In this document: positions 1 through 15,676 of the stretch, in pieces | Layout: each line of letters opens with the position of its first letter | Numbering within the stretch: the stretch's first letter is position 1 | Assembly (NCBI GenBank): GCA_963700925.1 | Contig: OY969553.1 | Location: forward strand, 1,178,001-1,242,000 | From: CAWJMD01 sp963700925 | GTDB lineage: Bacteria; Actinomycetota; Actinomycetes; Actinomycetales; CAWJMD01 | Reading direction: 5' to 3' | Length of the DNA: 64,000 bases | The notes under the pieces: generated by a model | Seen by the model: only the letters and a program-made list of their open reading frames with translations | Told to the model about the DNA's origin: nothing | Database searches by the model: none | Made by a program: the position numbers and the translations under genes

Positions 1-3010
<3,010 letters not shown>

Positions 3011-3100
3011 GACGTTTCCTGCTTTCTACTCATGTGGTTCTGCGAGTGCGGGCGAGGTGCGCGGGACGCTCCGACCGTCGGCCGGGGCGCCCCGTGCGTC

Positions 3101-6589
<3,489 letters not shown>

Positions 6590-6709
6590 AGAGGGGTCCT
6601 TCCACGGGCCTGCGGGGTGTTACGAAGACACGCCGAGTGACCCGCGAGACGGCACAGCACGAACAGGCCTGGCGGTCAACGGGAGGGGCACACGGCAGCG
6701 CAAAGCGTC

Positions 6710-6739
6710 AGCCTACTCGCGCAGGGCGCGATTGTCCAA
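6710..6739 (-). promoter_or_regulatory. Putative rpoBC promoter
   Basis: On the minus strand TTGGAC (6734-6739), an 18-base spacer and TAGGCT (6710-6715, fits TANNNT) form a good actinobacterial promoter. It would give an untranslated leader of roughly 110 bases before the rpoB TTG. A separate promoter is expected because the upstream mce operon ends in its own hairpin. The rest of the 285-bp spacer shows no gene. Confidence 0.5.
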
Positions 6740-6854
6740 GCCGGTCCTCGGGAGCCATCCCGGGCCCCATGGGGGGCGACTCAGGACGGCCAGGCCGCAC
6801 AAGCACCGGTCCGCGCACCGATGGTGACCCTCCTGGGGCTCCGCGTCAAGAGTT

Positions 6855-6874
6855 CGCCTCCGAGAGGGGAGGCG
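6855..6874 (-). terminator. Hairpin terminator at the end of the mce operon
   Basis: A perfect 7-bp stem, CGCCTCC (6855-6861) and GGAGGCG (6868-6874), with a six-base loop directly abuts the stop codon of the last mce-operon gene. A short AACTCTT tract follows on the minus strand. This marks the end of the mce transcript before rpoB. Confidence 0.55.
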
Positions 6875-7570
6875 TCAGAGCGCGTCGACCTCCGACACGA
6901 GCCAGCGGTCCTGACCGTCGACGGCCGTGCGCACCATCGTGAACCGCACCCGGTTCTGGTCGGTCTTCGGCTGGTCGAGCCGGTTGGACAGAGTGGTCTG
7001 GTCCACGAACAGCAGCACCACGACCTGGTCGGACGTGGCCGACACGATGCCGGCCGACAGAGGCTCGGCGCTCACCTGCGCCTGGGTCTCGGTGGCCACC
7101 GACCGGATCGCGTTCTCACTGGTCTCGGCGTACTCCTCCTTGAAGGCGCCCGTCGAAACCGCTTCGGCCGCAGCGAAGTCGTCGTCCAGCGTCTCGTAGT
7201 CGTAGGAGAGCACGACCTCGGCGGCGGACCGTGCTGCCTCGGTGGCCGCTGTTCTCGAGTCGGCCAGTCGCTGCTGCCGGCGGTCGACGGCGAGCACCAC
7301 GATGGACGCGGCCACAGCCGCGACGGTCAGCAGGACCAGCGCCGCCAGCAGCGCCACCCTGACGCGGGACGGCGGCGCCGAAGATGCTGGTGCCGCCGGC
7401 CATGACGGTGACGCGGAGGACGCCCGCTTGGCTGCTGTCTTCGCAGCGGCAGCAGGTTCCTTGCGCAGCGACGTCCGTACGGGAGGGGTCGGCTCGACCG
7501 GTGGCGAGGTCCTGCCGCGGCCGCGCTCACCTGCGACGCGACGCCGCCCGCCAGGGCTCGCCGGGGTCAC
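6875..7570 (-). CDS. Mce-associated membrane protein (Mam), distal
   Basis: Protein of 231 residues with a basic, Ala/Pro-rich cytoplasmic N-terminus, one membrane helix (about VALLAALVLLTVAAVAASIVV) and an extracytoplasmic domain ending RWLVSEVDAL. That helix plus NTF2-like domain layout is the usual one for proteins encoded after mceF in actinobacteria; in mycobacteria such proteins help stabilise the Mce importer. The GTG start at 7570 overlaps the stop of the gene before it (GTGA), so longer upstream reading is rejected. Last gene of the operon; a hairpin follows at once. Confidence 0.75.
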   Translation of the reverse strand: MTPASPGGRRRVAGERGRGRTSPPVEPTPPVRTSLRKEPAAAAKTAAKRASSASPSWPAAPASSAPPSRVRVALLAALVLLTVAAVAASIVVLAVDRRQQRLADSRTAATEAARSAAEVVLSYDYETLDDDFAAAEAVSTGAFKEEYAETSENAIRSVATETQAQVSAEPLSAGIVSATSDQVVVLLFVDQTTLSNRLDQPKTDQNRVRFTMVRTAVDGQDRWLVSEVDAL

Positions 7571-8160
7571 GGGGTCCCTCCCGTGGGCGTGGGCGCCGGG
7601 GTCGTGGGTTCGCCGGACGGCGGAGCCCCTTCGATCGAGCTCGACACGAAGGTCAGGTCGCTGACGAGCCACCGGTCACCGGTGTGGGTCAGGTCGAGCT
7701 GCATGCGGTAGTGGCGCGGCTGCGGCTCAGGGCTCGCCAGGTTGCTGACCTCGGTGTCGGCGACCACGATCACCGTCGCGCTGTCGTCGTCCACGCTGAC
7801 GAGCCCGGCCTCCGAGACGGATCCCTTCGACACGGACTCGTTCTGCGTGACCAGCTCTCGCACTTCCTCGACCCCGGACCCGAACTCGTCCCGGAAGCTG
7901 CCGGTCGCCCCGTCGAGGACGAGCTCGATGTCCTCGTCGAAGGTGCGGTAGTCGAGGGTGGTGAAGTTCACGGCGTGCTGCTTGGCCTCCTGCAGCACCT
8001 CGCCCCGCCGCTCCTCCGCCGCGCGGTGGTCGAGCACACCGGGGAGGTTGGTCGCCAGCACGACGGCCGACGCGACGAGGGCGACCACGGTCACGACCAG
8101 CGCGCCCAGGGTGACGGCCTGACGGCTCGGGCGGCGCACCCGGTCCGTCGCCGCGCTCAC
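7567..8160 (-). CDS. Mce-associated membrane protein (Mam), proximal
   Basis: Protein of 197 residues: a basic N-terminus (SAATDRVRRPSRQ), one membrane helix (about AVTLGALVVTVVALVASAVV) and an extracytoplasmic domain with the family ending DRWLVSDLTFV before a Pro/Thr-rich tail. It resembles the next gene in layout and end motif, so the pair probably arose by duplication. The GTG at 8160 overlaps the mceF stop (GTGA). Probable accessory subunit of the Mce lipid importer. Confidence 0.75.
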   Translation of the reverse strand: MSAATDRVRRPSRQAVTLGALVVTVVALVASAVVLATNLPGVLDHRAAEERRGEVLQEAKQHAVNFTTLDYRTFDEDIELVLDGATGSFRDEFGSGVEEVRELVTQNESVSKGSVSEAGLVSVDDDSATVIVVADTEVSNLASPEPQPRHYRMQLDLTHTGDRWLVSDLTFVSSSIEGAPPSGEPTTPAPTPTGGTP

Positions 8161-9443
8161 GAGCTGCCCCCCAGGAGCAGGTGCTCGAGTGCGGCCGAGC
8201 CGGAGAGGCCCGATGGCGCGGAGCCGCTCACGACCGTTGGAGCGGAGCTGCCGGGGGCGCCGAGAGTCGACGGCCCCAACAGGTAGCTGCTGGGCAGGCC
8301 CGACCCGGCGGACGAGCTGGGGTACGGCGCGTTCTGCGACCCACGCACGTTGATGCCGCTGCCGCGCGCCTCGGCGCACATGGCGCCGAGGTTGGTCTCC
8401 CCGACCTGCCCGTCCTGCCCCTCCGGACGCGAGTCGGACAGGTTCGAGTAGCCCCTCGTGCACGGTGGCGGGTCGTTCGGGTTCAGCACGAGCCCGAACC
8501 GGGCTGCGTACCGGCCTTCGGCGTTGCGTTGCACGACCGTGTACCCACCTGCCACGACAGAAGGATAGGTGGCCAGGACCTGCTCGACGCCGTCGAGGCG
8601 GACGACCGTCACCTCCCCGACCGTGACCAGGTTCGTCAGCAGGCCGGCGATGGCCGGACGGTTCTCGGTGAGCAGGCCGTCCAGCTCGCCCGATGCGACC
8701 ACACCCCGGTCGAGCACCGTCCGCAGGTCGCCGTCGGTCTGGTCGCTGGCGAGCGTCTCGGTCAGGTCCGCCAGGTCGGCCGAGAAGGACTTGATGGCGG
8801 GCCCGGTGTCGCGCTGCGCGTCGAGCACTATCTCGCCGTCCTGGATCAAGGCGAGGGTCTCGGGCAGCGCGTCCGTCGCGGCCAGGGTCAGGCGGTCGCC
8901 GGCGTCCAGCAGCCGCTGCAGGTCCTCTCCGCCGCCGGCGAACGCCTTGCCGAGCTCGCTGACGACCGTCCGCAGGTCCTGCTGGTCGACCGAGTTGACG
9001 AGCCGGTCGAGGTCGAGCAGCAGCGTGTCGGTGGGCACCGGGGTGCGGGTTCGGACGCGGGCGACGGTGTCGCCGGCGGCCAGGTAGGGCCCCTCCGACG
9101 TGGCGGGCTGGAGGTCCAGGTACTGCTCGCCCACGGCGGACCGGTTCTCGACGACCGCGTCGGTGTCGGCGGGCACGCGCCGGTCGCCGTCGATCCGCAG
9201 GTCGACCAGCACGCCGTCGTCGGCCAGCCGCATCTGGTCGACCCGGCCGATCGTCACGCCGCGATACGTCACCTCGGCGCCCTCGTAGATGCCGCCCGAC
9301 TCCGCAAGGTCGACGCTGACCACGTACGAACGGCCGCTCAGCAGGTCACCGATGCCGAGGTACCGGGCACTGACGTACGTCACGCCGATCACGCTGATCA
9401 GGGCGAACGCGACGAGCTGCATGATGGTGGAGCGGCTGATCAT
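8157..9443 (-). CDS. mceF: Mce family protein MceF
   Basis: Sixth MCE-domain protein of the operon, 428 residues. An N-terminal membrane anchor (about residues 8-25, VAFALISVIGVTYVSARY) is followed by the MCE domain (YVVSVDLAESGGIYEGAEVTYRGVTIGRV) and a long alpha-helical region ending in a Ser/Gly-rich tail. In this family six MCE proteins form a hexameric, tube-like assembly spanning the cell envelope that carries lipids or sterols to the YrbE permeases. The ATG overlaps the mceE stop by four bases (ATGA), so the two are translationally coupled. Confidence 0.9.
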   Translation of the reverse strand: MISRSTIMQLVAFALISVIGVTYVSARYLGIGDLLSGRSYVVSVDLAESGGIYEGAEVTYRGVTIGRVDQMRLADDGVLVDLRIDGDRRVPADTDAVVENRSAVGEQYLDLQPATSEGPYLAAGDTVARVRTRTPVPTDTLLLDLDRLVNSVDQQDLRTVVSELGKAFAGGGEDLQRLLDAGDRLTLAATDALPETLALIQDGEIVLDAQRDTGPAIKSFSADLADLTETLASDQTDGDLRTVLDRGVVASGELDGLLTENRPAIAGLLTNLVTVGEVTVVRLDGVEQVLATYPSVVAGGYTVVQRNAEGRYAARFGLVLNPNDPPPCTRGYSNLSDSRPEGQDGQVGETNLGAMCAEARGSGINVRGSQNAPYPSSSAGSGLPSSYLLGPSTLGAPGSSAPTVVSGSAPSGLSGSAALEHLLLGGSS

Positions 9444-10891
9444 GACGACACCCCTCCCAGCAGCAGCCGGGCCAGCTCGTCGTCGTAGGTGCCCTGCGCC
9501 AGCGCATCGGGGACCCGGCTGCAGGTCAGGAGCGGGATGCAGATGCCGCCTCCACCGCCGCCGCCACCGCCGGGGGGAGCCGGCCCGGACGGGCAGAGCG
9601 TGTCACCGAGGATCGGCGTCTGCTGGCAGAGCTCCTCCAGCGGAGGCAGGTCGCAGCCCTCGTCCAGGCCGAGCTCGGTGCAGAGCCCGTCGGCGACGTC
9701 GCAGCCGACCGGAAGTCCCAGGTCCGCGCAGATCTCGGTCAGCGGCGGCAGGTCGCAGTTGACCGGCAGCTGACCCAGCTGCTCGCACAGGTCGGCGACG
9801 ACGGGCGGCAGCGGGGGCAGGGACGGGATGGTCGGCAGCGGTGGAACCGGCGGCGCCGGCGGGGCCGGCCCTTCCGCGGACGGCGGTGGCAGCAGGCCGG
9901 TGAGGTCCGCCGCGCTGACCTGGAGGTTGACGTTGAGGTTCGTGTAGTTGCCGCGGATGCCGTCGGTGGCGTTGTCGGGGAACGGGTACGTCAACAGGAG
10001 CTCGAGCGAGTTGGCCAGGTCGCTGCCCGACGCGGCCAGCTGCGTCAGCACCGGGTCGAGGGCCTGCAGGCTCGCGACGGTGTTCTCCTGGGAGGCGTCG
10101 ATGACCCGGGTCGCCGTGACGCCGAGGTCCGACAGCGCCGTCAGCATCGCCGTCAGGTCCTCACGCTGGTCGGCCAGCACCTGGAGCCCGCCCGGGATCG
10201 TGTCGAGAGCGGTCGAGATGTCGTCCTGCTGAGCGGCCAGGGTCGCCGAGAGCCGGTCGACGGCCTCGAGGGTGCGGACGATCTCGTCCTTCTGCTCGTC
10301 GAGCCCGGTGACGAAGACGTCGAGCTGGGTGATGAGGCCCTGCACGTCGGACTCGCGGCCTTCCATCGCGTCGTTGAGCTCTCGGTTGATGAGCTGCAGC
10401 TGCGCCACGCCACCACCGTTGAGCAGCAGTGACAGCGCGCCGAGGACCTCCTCGACCTCGCTCCCGCGGCTGGTGCGGTCGAGCGGGATCAGGTCGCCGT
10501 CCGACAGGTCTCCGACGGCCGCCTCGTCGTCGGCAGGGGGTGACAGCGAGACGAACTTCTCGCCGAGCAGCGAGGTCTGGCGCAGCCTGGCCTCGGCGTT
10601 GTCGGGGAGGGTCACACCGTTCTCGAGCCGGACGGTGACCCGGGCCTGCCAGCCATCGAGCTTGATGTTCTCGACGGCGCCGACCGTGACGTCGTCGACC
10701 TTGACCGCCGACTGCGGCACCAGGTCGAGCACGTCCGCGAACTCGATCGTGACCCGGTACACGTCGTCGCCCCGGGCGGCCCCACCCGGCAGCGGAAGGT
10801 CGTAGGCGCCTTCGCACCCGGTCAGCGCGACCACGGCAGCCAGGACGGCCGCCAGTGCGCCCCAGCGCCGACTCGAACGCCGCCCGGTCAT
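9440..10891 (-). CDS. mceE: Mce family lipoprotein MceE with Cys-rich tail
   Basis: MCE-domain lipoprotein, 483 residues. The signal peptide ends in a lipobox, ALTGC, with Cys26 as the lipidation site; this is the LprK-type member of Mce operons. The MCE domain (YRVTIEFADVLDLVPQSAVKV) and a long helical needle region follow. Unusual is the last third: a Pro-rich linker, then ten cysteines in a repeating pattern (CEQLGQLPVNCDLPPL, CADLGLPVGCDV, CTELGLDEGCDLPPL), a run of nine Gly and a final CIPLLTC. These cysteines probably form disulfides outside the membrane; no function is assigned. Overlaps the mceD stop and the mceF start by four bases. Confidence 0.88.
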   Translation of the reverse strand: MTGRRSSRRWGALAAVLAAVVALTGCEGAYDLPLPGGAARGDDVYRVTIEFADVLDLVPQSAVKVDDVTVGAVENIKLDGWQARVTVRLENGVTLPDNAEARLRQTSLLGEKFVSLSPPADDEAAVGDLSDGDLIPLDRTSRGSEVEEVLGALSLLLNGGGVAQLQLINRELNDAMEGRESDVQGLITQLDVFVTGLDEQKDEIVRTLEAVDRLSATLAAQQDDISTALDTIPGGLQVLADQREDLTAMLTALSDLGVTATRVIDASQENTVASLQALDPVLTQLAASGSDLANSLELLLTYPFPDNATDGIRGNYTNLNVNLQVSAADLTGLLPPPSAEGPAPPAPPVPPLPTIPSLPPLPPVVADLCEQLGQLPVNCDLPPLTEICADLGLPVGCDVADGLCTELGLDEGCDLPPLEELCQQTPILGDTLCPSGPAPPGGGGGGGGGICIPLLTCSRVPDALAQGTYDDELARLLLGGVSS

Positions 10892-12354
10892 CGGTCACCT
10901 CCGGGCAGGACGCCTGCCAGTGACAGGTCGGGCGCCTGCGACGTGCCGGGCGAGGCGGTGACCAGTCCGGTGCCCTCGGCCGGGATGCGCGACCCCTGTG
11001 CGCCGAGCGGCGTGCCGGCCAGCAGGTCGCGCACGAGCGTGGCCACCGGGTTCAGCGCGCCACCCGGCTCGCAGCCCAGCTCGCCGAGCGGCGCGGCACC
11101 CTCGGACGTGATGCCGGCGAGCAGCCCGCAGATCACGCCGATCGGGTCGTGGCTCTGCTGGATGTTGGCGCGGGTGTCGAGCGTTCCGGCCCGCGCGTTG
11201 TAGGCGTTCGCGAGGTTGCCGACCGCGGTCGGTCCCGTCACGAGGGTCTCCGCCAGGGCGTCCTTCTGCGAGGCCACGCTCGCCGTCACCGTCTCCAGCT
11301 GGCGGACGTCCTCGGTCAGCACCGTGCTGTTCTCCTGGACGAACGTCGAGACGTCCTCGAGGGCGACGGCAAGGTTCGACAGCGCCAGTGCGAGGTCCTC
11401 CCGCTCACCCGCCAGCTGGTCGGAGACGGTCGCGAGGTTGGCGTTCAGCGTGCGCACCTGCCCGTCGTTCTCGGCCATCGTGGTCGTGAAGGTCTGCAGG
11501 TTCTCGACGGTGGTGAACAGGTCGTCGTCCTCGCTCGCCAGCGCGTCGACCGCCAGCGAGAGGTTCTCGACCGTGTCCCCCAGGTTCTCGCCCTGGCCAT
11601 CGAGGTTGGCGGCGCCGGTGTCGAGCACGCGGGTGAGCGCGCCCTCGGAGTTCGCTCCCTCTGGCCCGAGCGCGACCGCCAGCTCGTCGAGGCTCCCGAA
11701 CACGCGGTCGAGCTCCACCGGAACGGCAGTGCGCTCGAGGGGGATCTCGTCCCCCTCCTCGAGGGTGGGGCCGTCGGTGAAGACCGGCGTCAGCTGCACG
11801 AACCGGTCACTCACAACGGACCCGGAGATCACCACCGCCTGTGCGTCCGCCGGCACGTCGTACTCGGAGTCGAACTCAAGGTCCACCCGCACCGACTCGC
11901 CCTCCGGCTCGACCGCGAGCACGCGGCCGACCGGGATGCCCAGGATGCGCACCTCGGACCCGGGGTACAGGCCGACCGCACGGGTGAAGTAGGCGGTCAC
12001 CTCCGTGCGCTGCTGCCCTGGCCAGAAGAGCACGAGCGCCGCCACGAGGGCGACCACAGCGACCCCCGCCACCACCTTCAGCAGCACCGGCAGCCGGCGG
12101 AACGCAGCGACACCGCCGGCCGCGGCGACACGGCCGGCTGCAGCGGCTGCAGCACCGGTGGCTGCGGCTGCGGCACCGGCCGCTGCCGCCGCGCGTCCGG
12201 CGCGATAGGCGGCCGCGCTCGCCCGAGCCTGGGCCGCCTCGCGACGCGGTGAGAGCCAGCGGCGTCCGGCCACCTTGCCACGCCGGACCGGAGCGGGCTC
12301 GACGGGCAGCGGCTCGCCGTCGGGGCCGAAGAACGAGTACGGCGGCTGGGTCAC
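10888..12354 (-). CDS. mceD: Mce family protein MceD
   Basis: MCE-domain protein of 488 residues. It has an unusually long Ala-rich cytoplasmic N-terminus (about residues 40-80, mostly Ala/Gly) before one membrane helix (VVAGVAVVALVAALVLFW) and the MCE domain (VTAYFTRAVGLYPGSEVRILGIPVGRV). A helical region follows with many Leu/Asn/Thr heptads. The ATG overlaps the mceC stop by four bases. The Ala-rich segment is coded by tandem GCx-rich DNA and may be a slippage product; its role is unknown. Confidence 0.88.
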   Translation of the reverse strand: MTQPPYSFFGPDGEPLPVEPAPVRRGKVAGRRWLSPRREAAQARASAAAYRAGRAAAAAGAAAAATGAAAAAAGRVAAAGGVAAFRRLPVLLKVVAGVAVVALVAALVLFWPGQQRTEVTAYFTRAVGLYPGSEVRILGIPVGRVLAVEPEGESVRVDLEFDSEYDVPADAQAVVISGSVVSDRFVQLTPVFTDGPTLEEGDEIPLERTAVPVELDRVFGSLDELAVALGPEGANSEGALTRVLDTGAANLDGQGENLGDTVENLSLAVDALASEDDDLFTTVENLQTFTTTMAENDGQVRTLNANLATVSDQLAGEREDLALALSNLAVALEDVSTFVQENSTVLTEDVRQLETVTASVASQKDALAETLVTGPTAVGNLANAYNARAGTLDTRANIQQSHDPIGVICGLLAGITSEGAAPLGELGCEPGGALNPVATLVRDLLAGTPLGAQGSRIPAEGTGLVTASPGTSQAPDLSLAGVLPGGDR

Positions 12355-13334
12355 GGTGTCACCCCCGCCAGGGTCGGGGCGCCGACGGGGACGAGGAGGT
12401 TCGAGATGTACGTGTCGAACCAGCGTCCGCTGCCGAGGGTGTTGGCGAACACGCGCGTGAAGGGCGCCATCAGCTCGAGCCCCTTCTCGATGTCGGCCTT
12501 GTTGTCCTCGAGCAGCGTCAGCACCGCGTTCAGCTTGTCGAGCGTGGGCTTCAGCTCGGCCCGGTTGTCCTCCACGAGGCCGCTGACCTGATCTGACAGC
12601 GCGACCGTGGCGTCGAGGAGCCGGGAGATGTCGTCCTTGCGCTTCTCGAGCTCGTCGAGCAGCAGGTTCGCGTCGTTGATCAGGCGCTCCAGCTCGGCGT
12701 CGCGGTCGGCGAGCACCTGCGAGACCTGACGCGTGCTCTCGAGCAGCTGGCCAAGCTCGTCGTCACGGGAGGCGATGGTCTCCGACAGTCGGCTCAGCCC
12801 CTCGAGGGAGCCCTGGACCTCTTCGGGGGTGTTGCGGAACTCCGTGGCCAGGGTGTCGAGAGACGTTGCCAGCTGGTCGGTGTCGATCCCCTCGTTCACC
12901 TCGGTGAGGTCGCTGAACGCGGAGATCACGTCGTAGACCGAGACCGTGCGGTCGAGTGGGATCTCGCTGCCCGGCTCCAGCTGGCCGTCGCCGTCGGGCT
13001 CGAGGGACAGGAACTTCTTGCCGAGGATGGTCTGGATGCGGATGCTCGCCCCGGTCGTCTCACCGAACGCCGCCGGCTGGTCGACCCTGAAATCGACCCG
13101 CACGTGCCCCGTGTCGAGCTCGACGGCGTCGACCTCACCCACCTTGACCCCGGCGACCCGCACGTCGTCGCCGGCCTGCAGCCCGCCCGCCTCGCTGAAG
13201 GCGGCCGAGTACCGGTCGCCTCCACCGAGGAAGGGGATCGCGTCCATGTTGAACGCCAGCAGCAGTGCCAGCCCGAGGGCCAGCAGGCCGGTCGCGCCGA
13301 TCGGGACCGGGTTGCGCTCACGGAACGGGATCAC
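12351..13334 (-). CDS. mceC: Mce family protein MceC
   Basis: MCE-domain protein of 327 residues. Short basic N-terminus (IPFRERNPVPIG), one membrane anchor (ATGLLALGLALLLAFNM), MCE domain (YSAAFSEAGGLQAGDDVRVAGVKVGEV) and a long helical tail. The GTG at 13334 overlaps the mceB stop (GTGA); longer upstream reading would run into mceB and is rejected. Subunit of the hexameric lipid-transfer tube. Confidence 0.88.
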   Translation of the reverse strand: MIPFRERNPVPIGATGLLALGLALLLAFNMDAIPFLGGGDRYSAAFSEAGGLQAGDDVRVAGVKVGEVDAVELDTGHVRVDFRVDQPAAFGETTGASIRIQTILGKKFLSLEPDGDGQLEPGSEIPLDRTVSVYDVISAFSDLTEVNEGIDTDQLATSLDTLATEFRNTPEEVQGSLEGLSRLSETIASRDDELGQLLESTRQVSQVLADRDAELERLINDANLLLDELEKRKDDISRLLDATVALSDQVSGLVEDNRAELKPTLDKLNAVLTLLEDNKADIEKGLELMAPFTRVFANTLGSGRWFDTYISNLLVPVGAPTLAGVTP

Positions 13335-14389
13335 GGCTTGCACCTCGCCGTCCCGGTCTCGTAGTTCACCGGCAGGGGCTCGGCGTCCGCACCCAGCACG
13401 ACCTGGCCGGTGAAGTCGCAGACGTAGAAGTTGAACCACGACCCGAACGTGGCGGTGCGGGTGATCTCCTCGATCTTGCCCGGCCACGTGTCGAGGAAGT
13501 CGTCGACGGTGTCGCGCTCGGCGTCGAGGTTGGCCGACAGGTCGCCGAGGGCGTTGACGTCCGTCTTCAGCGGCGGACGAGCCTCCTCGAGCAGCCCGGC
13601 CGTCGACTCGCCGAGGTCGGCGATGTTCGTCAGTGACGCACCGATCGCCTCGCGGTCCTCGGCCAGCCCGCTGACGAACCGCTGCAGCTGCACGAGCAGC
13701 TGGTCGAGCTGCTCGCTGCGGTCGGCGACGGTGGCCAGCACGACGTTGAGGTTGTCGATCGTGCGGCCGATCACCTCGTCCTTGTCGGCCAGGGTCGTCG
13801 TGAGCGACGCGGTCGAGGCCAGCAGGTGCTCGATCGTGCCGCCCTCGCCCTGCAGCACGGTGATGATCTCGAACGCGAGCTGGTTGACGTCCTCCGGGTT
13901 GAGAGCAGCGAACAACGGCTTGAAGCCGTTGAACAGGGCGGTCAGGTCCAGGGCGGGCTTCGTCCGATCGACGGGGATGGTCGAGCCGATCGGCAGCTGG
14001 CTCGACGAGCCCTGCTCCTGCGCCAGCGACAGGTACCGCTGGCCGATCAGGTTGCGGTAGCGGATCAGTGCCGTCGTGCCCTCGGTCAGCACCACCGTGC
14101 GGTCGACGGTGAAATGGACGAGCGCCTGCTTGCGCTCCTCGCCCGAGTTGCCGGCCACCTCGATGTCGGTGATCTCCCCGACCCGCACCCCGGCGATGCG
14201 CACGTCGTCGCCCGCGATCAGACCCGTCACATCGGTGAAAACCGCTGCGTAGTCGGACTTCTCACCGAATCGCGTGTTGGAGATCGTGGTGGCGAGCAGC
14301 GCGAACGCCGCGATGGTCACGACGATGAACAGGCTGAGCCTGACCACCGACGAGCCGATCCGCTGCGACTTGCTGACAGGGCGGGGCAC
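13331..14389 (-). CDS. mceB: Mce family protein MceB
   Basis: MCE-domain protein of 352 residues with one membrane anchor (VVRLSLFIVVTIAAFALLATT), the MCE domain (YAAVFTDVTGLIAGDDVRIAGVRVGEI) and a helical region; two cysteines sit near the C-terminus (FYVCDF and ARCKP). The GTG start at 14389 shares one base with the mceA TAG stop (TAGTG). Confidence 0.88.
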   Translation of the reverse strand: MPRPVSKSQRIGSSVVRLSLFIVVTIAAFALLATTISNTRFGEKSDYAAVFTDVTGLIAGDDVRIAGVRVGEITDIEVAGNSGEERKQALVHFTVDRTVVLTEGTTALIRYRNLIGQRYLSLAQEQGSSSQLPIGSTIPVDRTKPALDLTALFNGFKPLFAALNPEDVNQLAFEIITVLQGEGGTIEHLLASTASLTTTLADKDEVIGRTIDNLNVVLATVADRSEQLDQLLVQLQRFVSGLAEDREAIGASLTNIADLGESTAGLLEEARPPLKTDVNALGDLSANLDAERDTVDDFLDTWPGKIEEITRTATFGSWFNFYVCDFTGQVVLGADAEPLPVNYETGTARCKP

Positions 14390-15669
14390 TACTGGTTCAC
14401 CTCCGTGCCGCGGGCGACGGGGCCCCACAGCAGCGTTGCGATGTCGGGTACCTCGGTCGGCTCCACGCCCAGCTGGGGGCCCAGCAGCCCACCGACCACG
14501 ACCTGCTCCTCGGGTGACCCGGCCACTCCACTGGTGGGGCCGAGGAGGGCGCTCGGCACCCCGGAGAACACGTACTTGTGGCCGCCGTTGTCGCTGCCGT
14601 CCTTGTTGACCTCACCGGCGAACGGGACCGGCGGGTTCGGCAGGCCGTAGCAGCCGAGCATCCGGTCCTCCTCGAACGCGGGCTCCTCCCCCACCTCGTA
14701 GGGCGGACGCTGTGGCACGACCTCGAGGGTGATCGTCAACCCGTTGTCCGCGAACGCTTCTCGGATCCGCGGCTTCCACTCGACAAGACCACTCAGGAAG
14801 CACGGGTAGTTCGGTGAGTACTTCGCGAGCACCTCGAGGGTCGGCCGGCTCACCTCGCCGAGCCGGATGATGCGCGCCTCGTTCTCGGTGAGCACCTGGT
14901 TCGTCGTCGTGGCGAACCCGGCGGTTCCGGCGAGGAACGACGCCAGCACATCCTGCTTCTCGACGAGGGTCGCGCTGGTGACGCTCTGCGCCTGCAGGAT
15001 CCGCAGCAGGTCGGGGGCGGCGTCGGCGTAGAGCGACGCGACGTCGGCCAGCCCGGAGATGTCGGCCTGGATCGTCGGCATGGCCGGGTTCAGTTCGGTG
15101 AAGTAGTCGTTGACGAGGGTGGCGTTCTCGCCGAGGCGCTCGCCTCGGCCCTCCAGCGCCGTCGACAGGGCGTTGAGCGTCAGGGCCAGGTCCTGCGGCG
15201 GTACGGCCTGCAGCAGCGGCAGCATGTCGTCGAGCACGCGCTCGAGCTCGATCGCGGTCTCGGACCGGTCCTGGGTGATCACGTCACCCTCGCGGATGTG
15301 CCCTTCCGTCGCCTGCTCGGGCACGACCAGGGACACGAACTTCTCACCGAACAGCGTCTTCGGCAGCAGCCGCGCCTCGACGCCGGCCGGGATCATCTCC
15401 ACGTGGTCGGGGTCGAGGGCCAGGTCGAGGGTCGCGGTCTCCCCGTCCGACCTGACCGAGCGCACCTCTCCCACGAGGACGCCGCGGATCTTGACGTCGG
15501 CCAGCTCCTGCATCTGGTTGCCGATGCGTCCCGTCTCCAGCGTGACGCGCACGACCGGTGTGAAGACCTTGGCGTAGGCACCGATCGCGATGGCCACGGC
15601 GAGGGCGAGAACCAGGAGGAACGCCACCCCGGCGGCGCGGTCGGACATGCCACGTACGAAGCCCTTCAC
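14389..15669 (-). CDS. mceA: Mce family protein MceA
   Basis: First MCE-domain protein of the operon, 426 residues. Membrane anchor (AAGVAFLLVLALAVAIAIGAYA), MCE domain (VRVTLETGRIGNQMQELADVKIRGVLVGEV), helical needle region, then a C-terminal domain with the tail typical of MceA (YSPNYPCFLSGL). The GTG at 15669 lies eight bases after the yrbE4B stop with GGGGTGAG before it; an internal ATG at 15648 is the alternative. Confidence 0.88.
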   Translation of the reverse strand: MKGFVRGMSDRAAGVAFLLVLALAVAIAIGAYAKVFTPVVRVTLETGRIGNQMQELADVKIRGVLVGEVRSVRSDGETATLDLALDPDHVEMIPAGVEARLLPKTLFGEKFVSLVVPEQATEGHIREGDVITQDRSETAIELERVLDDMLPLLQAVPPQDLALTLNALSTALEGRGERLGENATLVNDYFTELNPAMPTIQADISGLADVASLYADAAPDLLRILQAQSVTSATLVEKQDVLASFLAGTAGFATTTNQVLTENEARIIRLGEVSRPTLEVLAKYSPNYPCFLSGLVEWKPRIREAFADNGLTITLEVVPQRPPYEVGEEPAFEEDRMLGCYGLPNPPVPFAGEVNKDGSDNGGHKYVFSGVPSALLGPTSGVAGSPEEQVVVGGLLGPQLGVEPTEVPDIATLLWGPVARGTEVNQ

Positions 15670-15676
15670 CGGCCGC

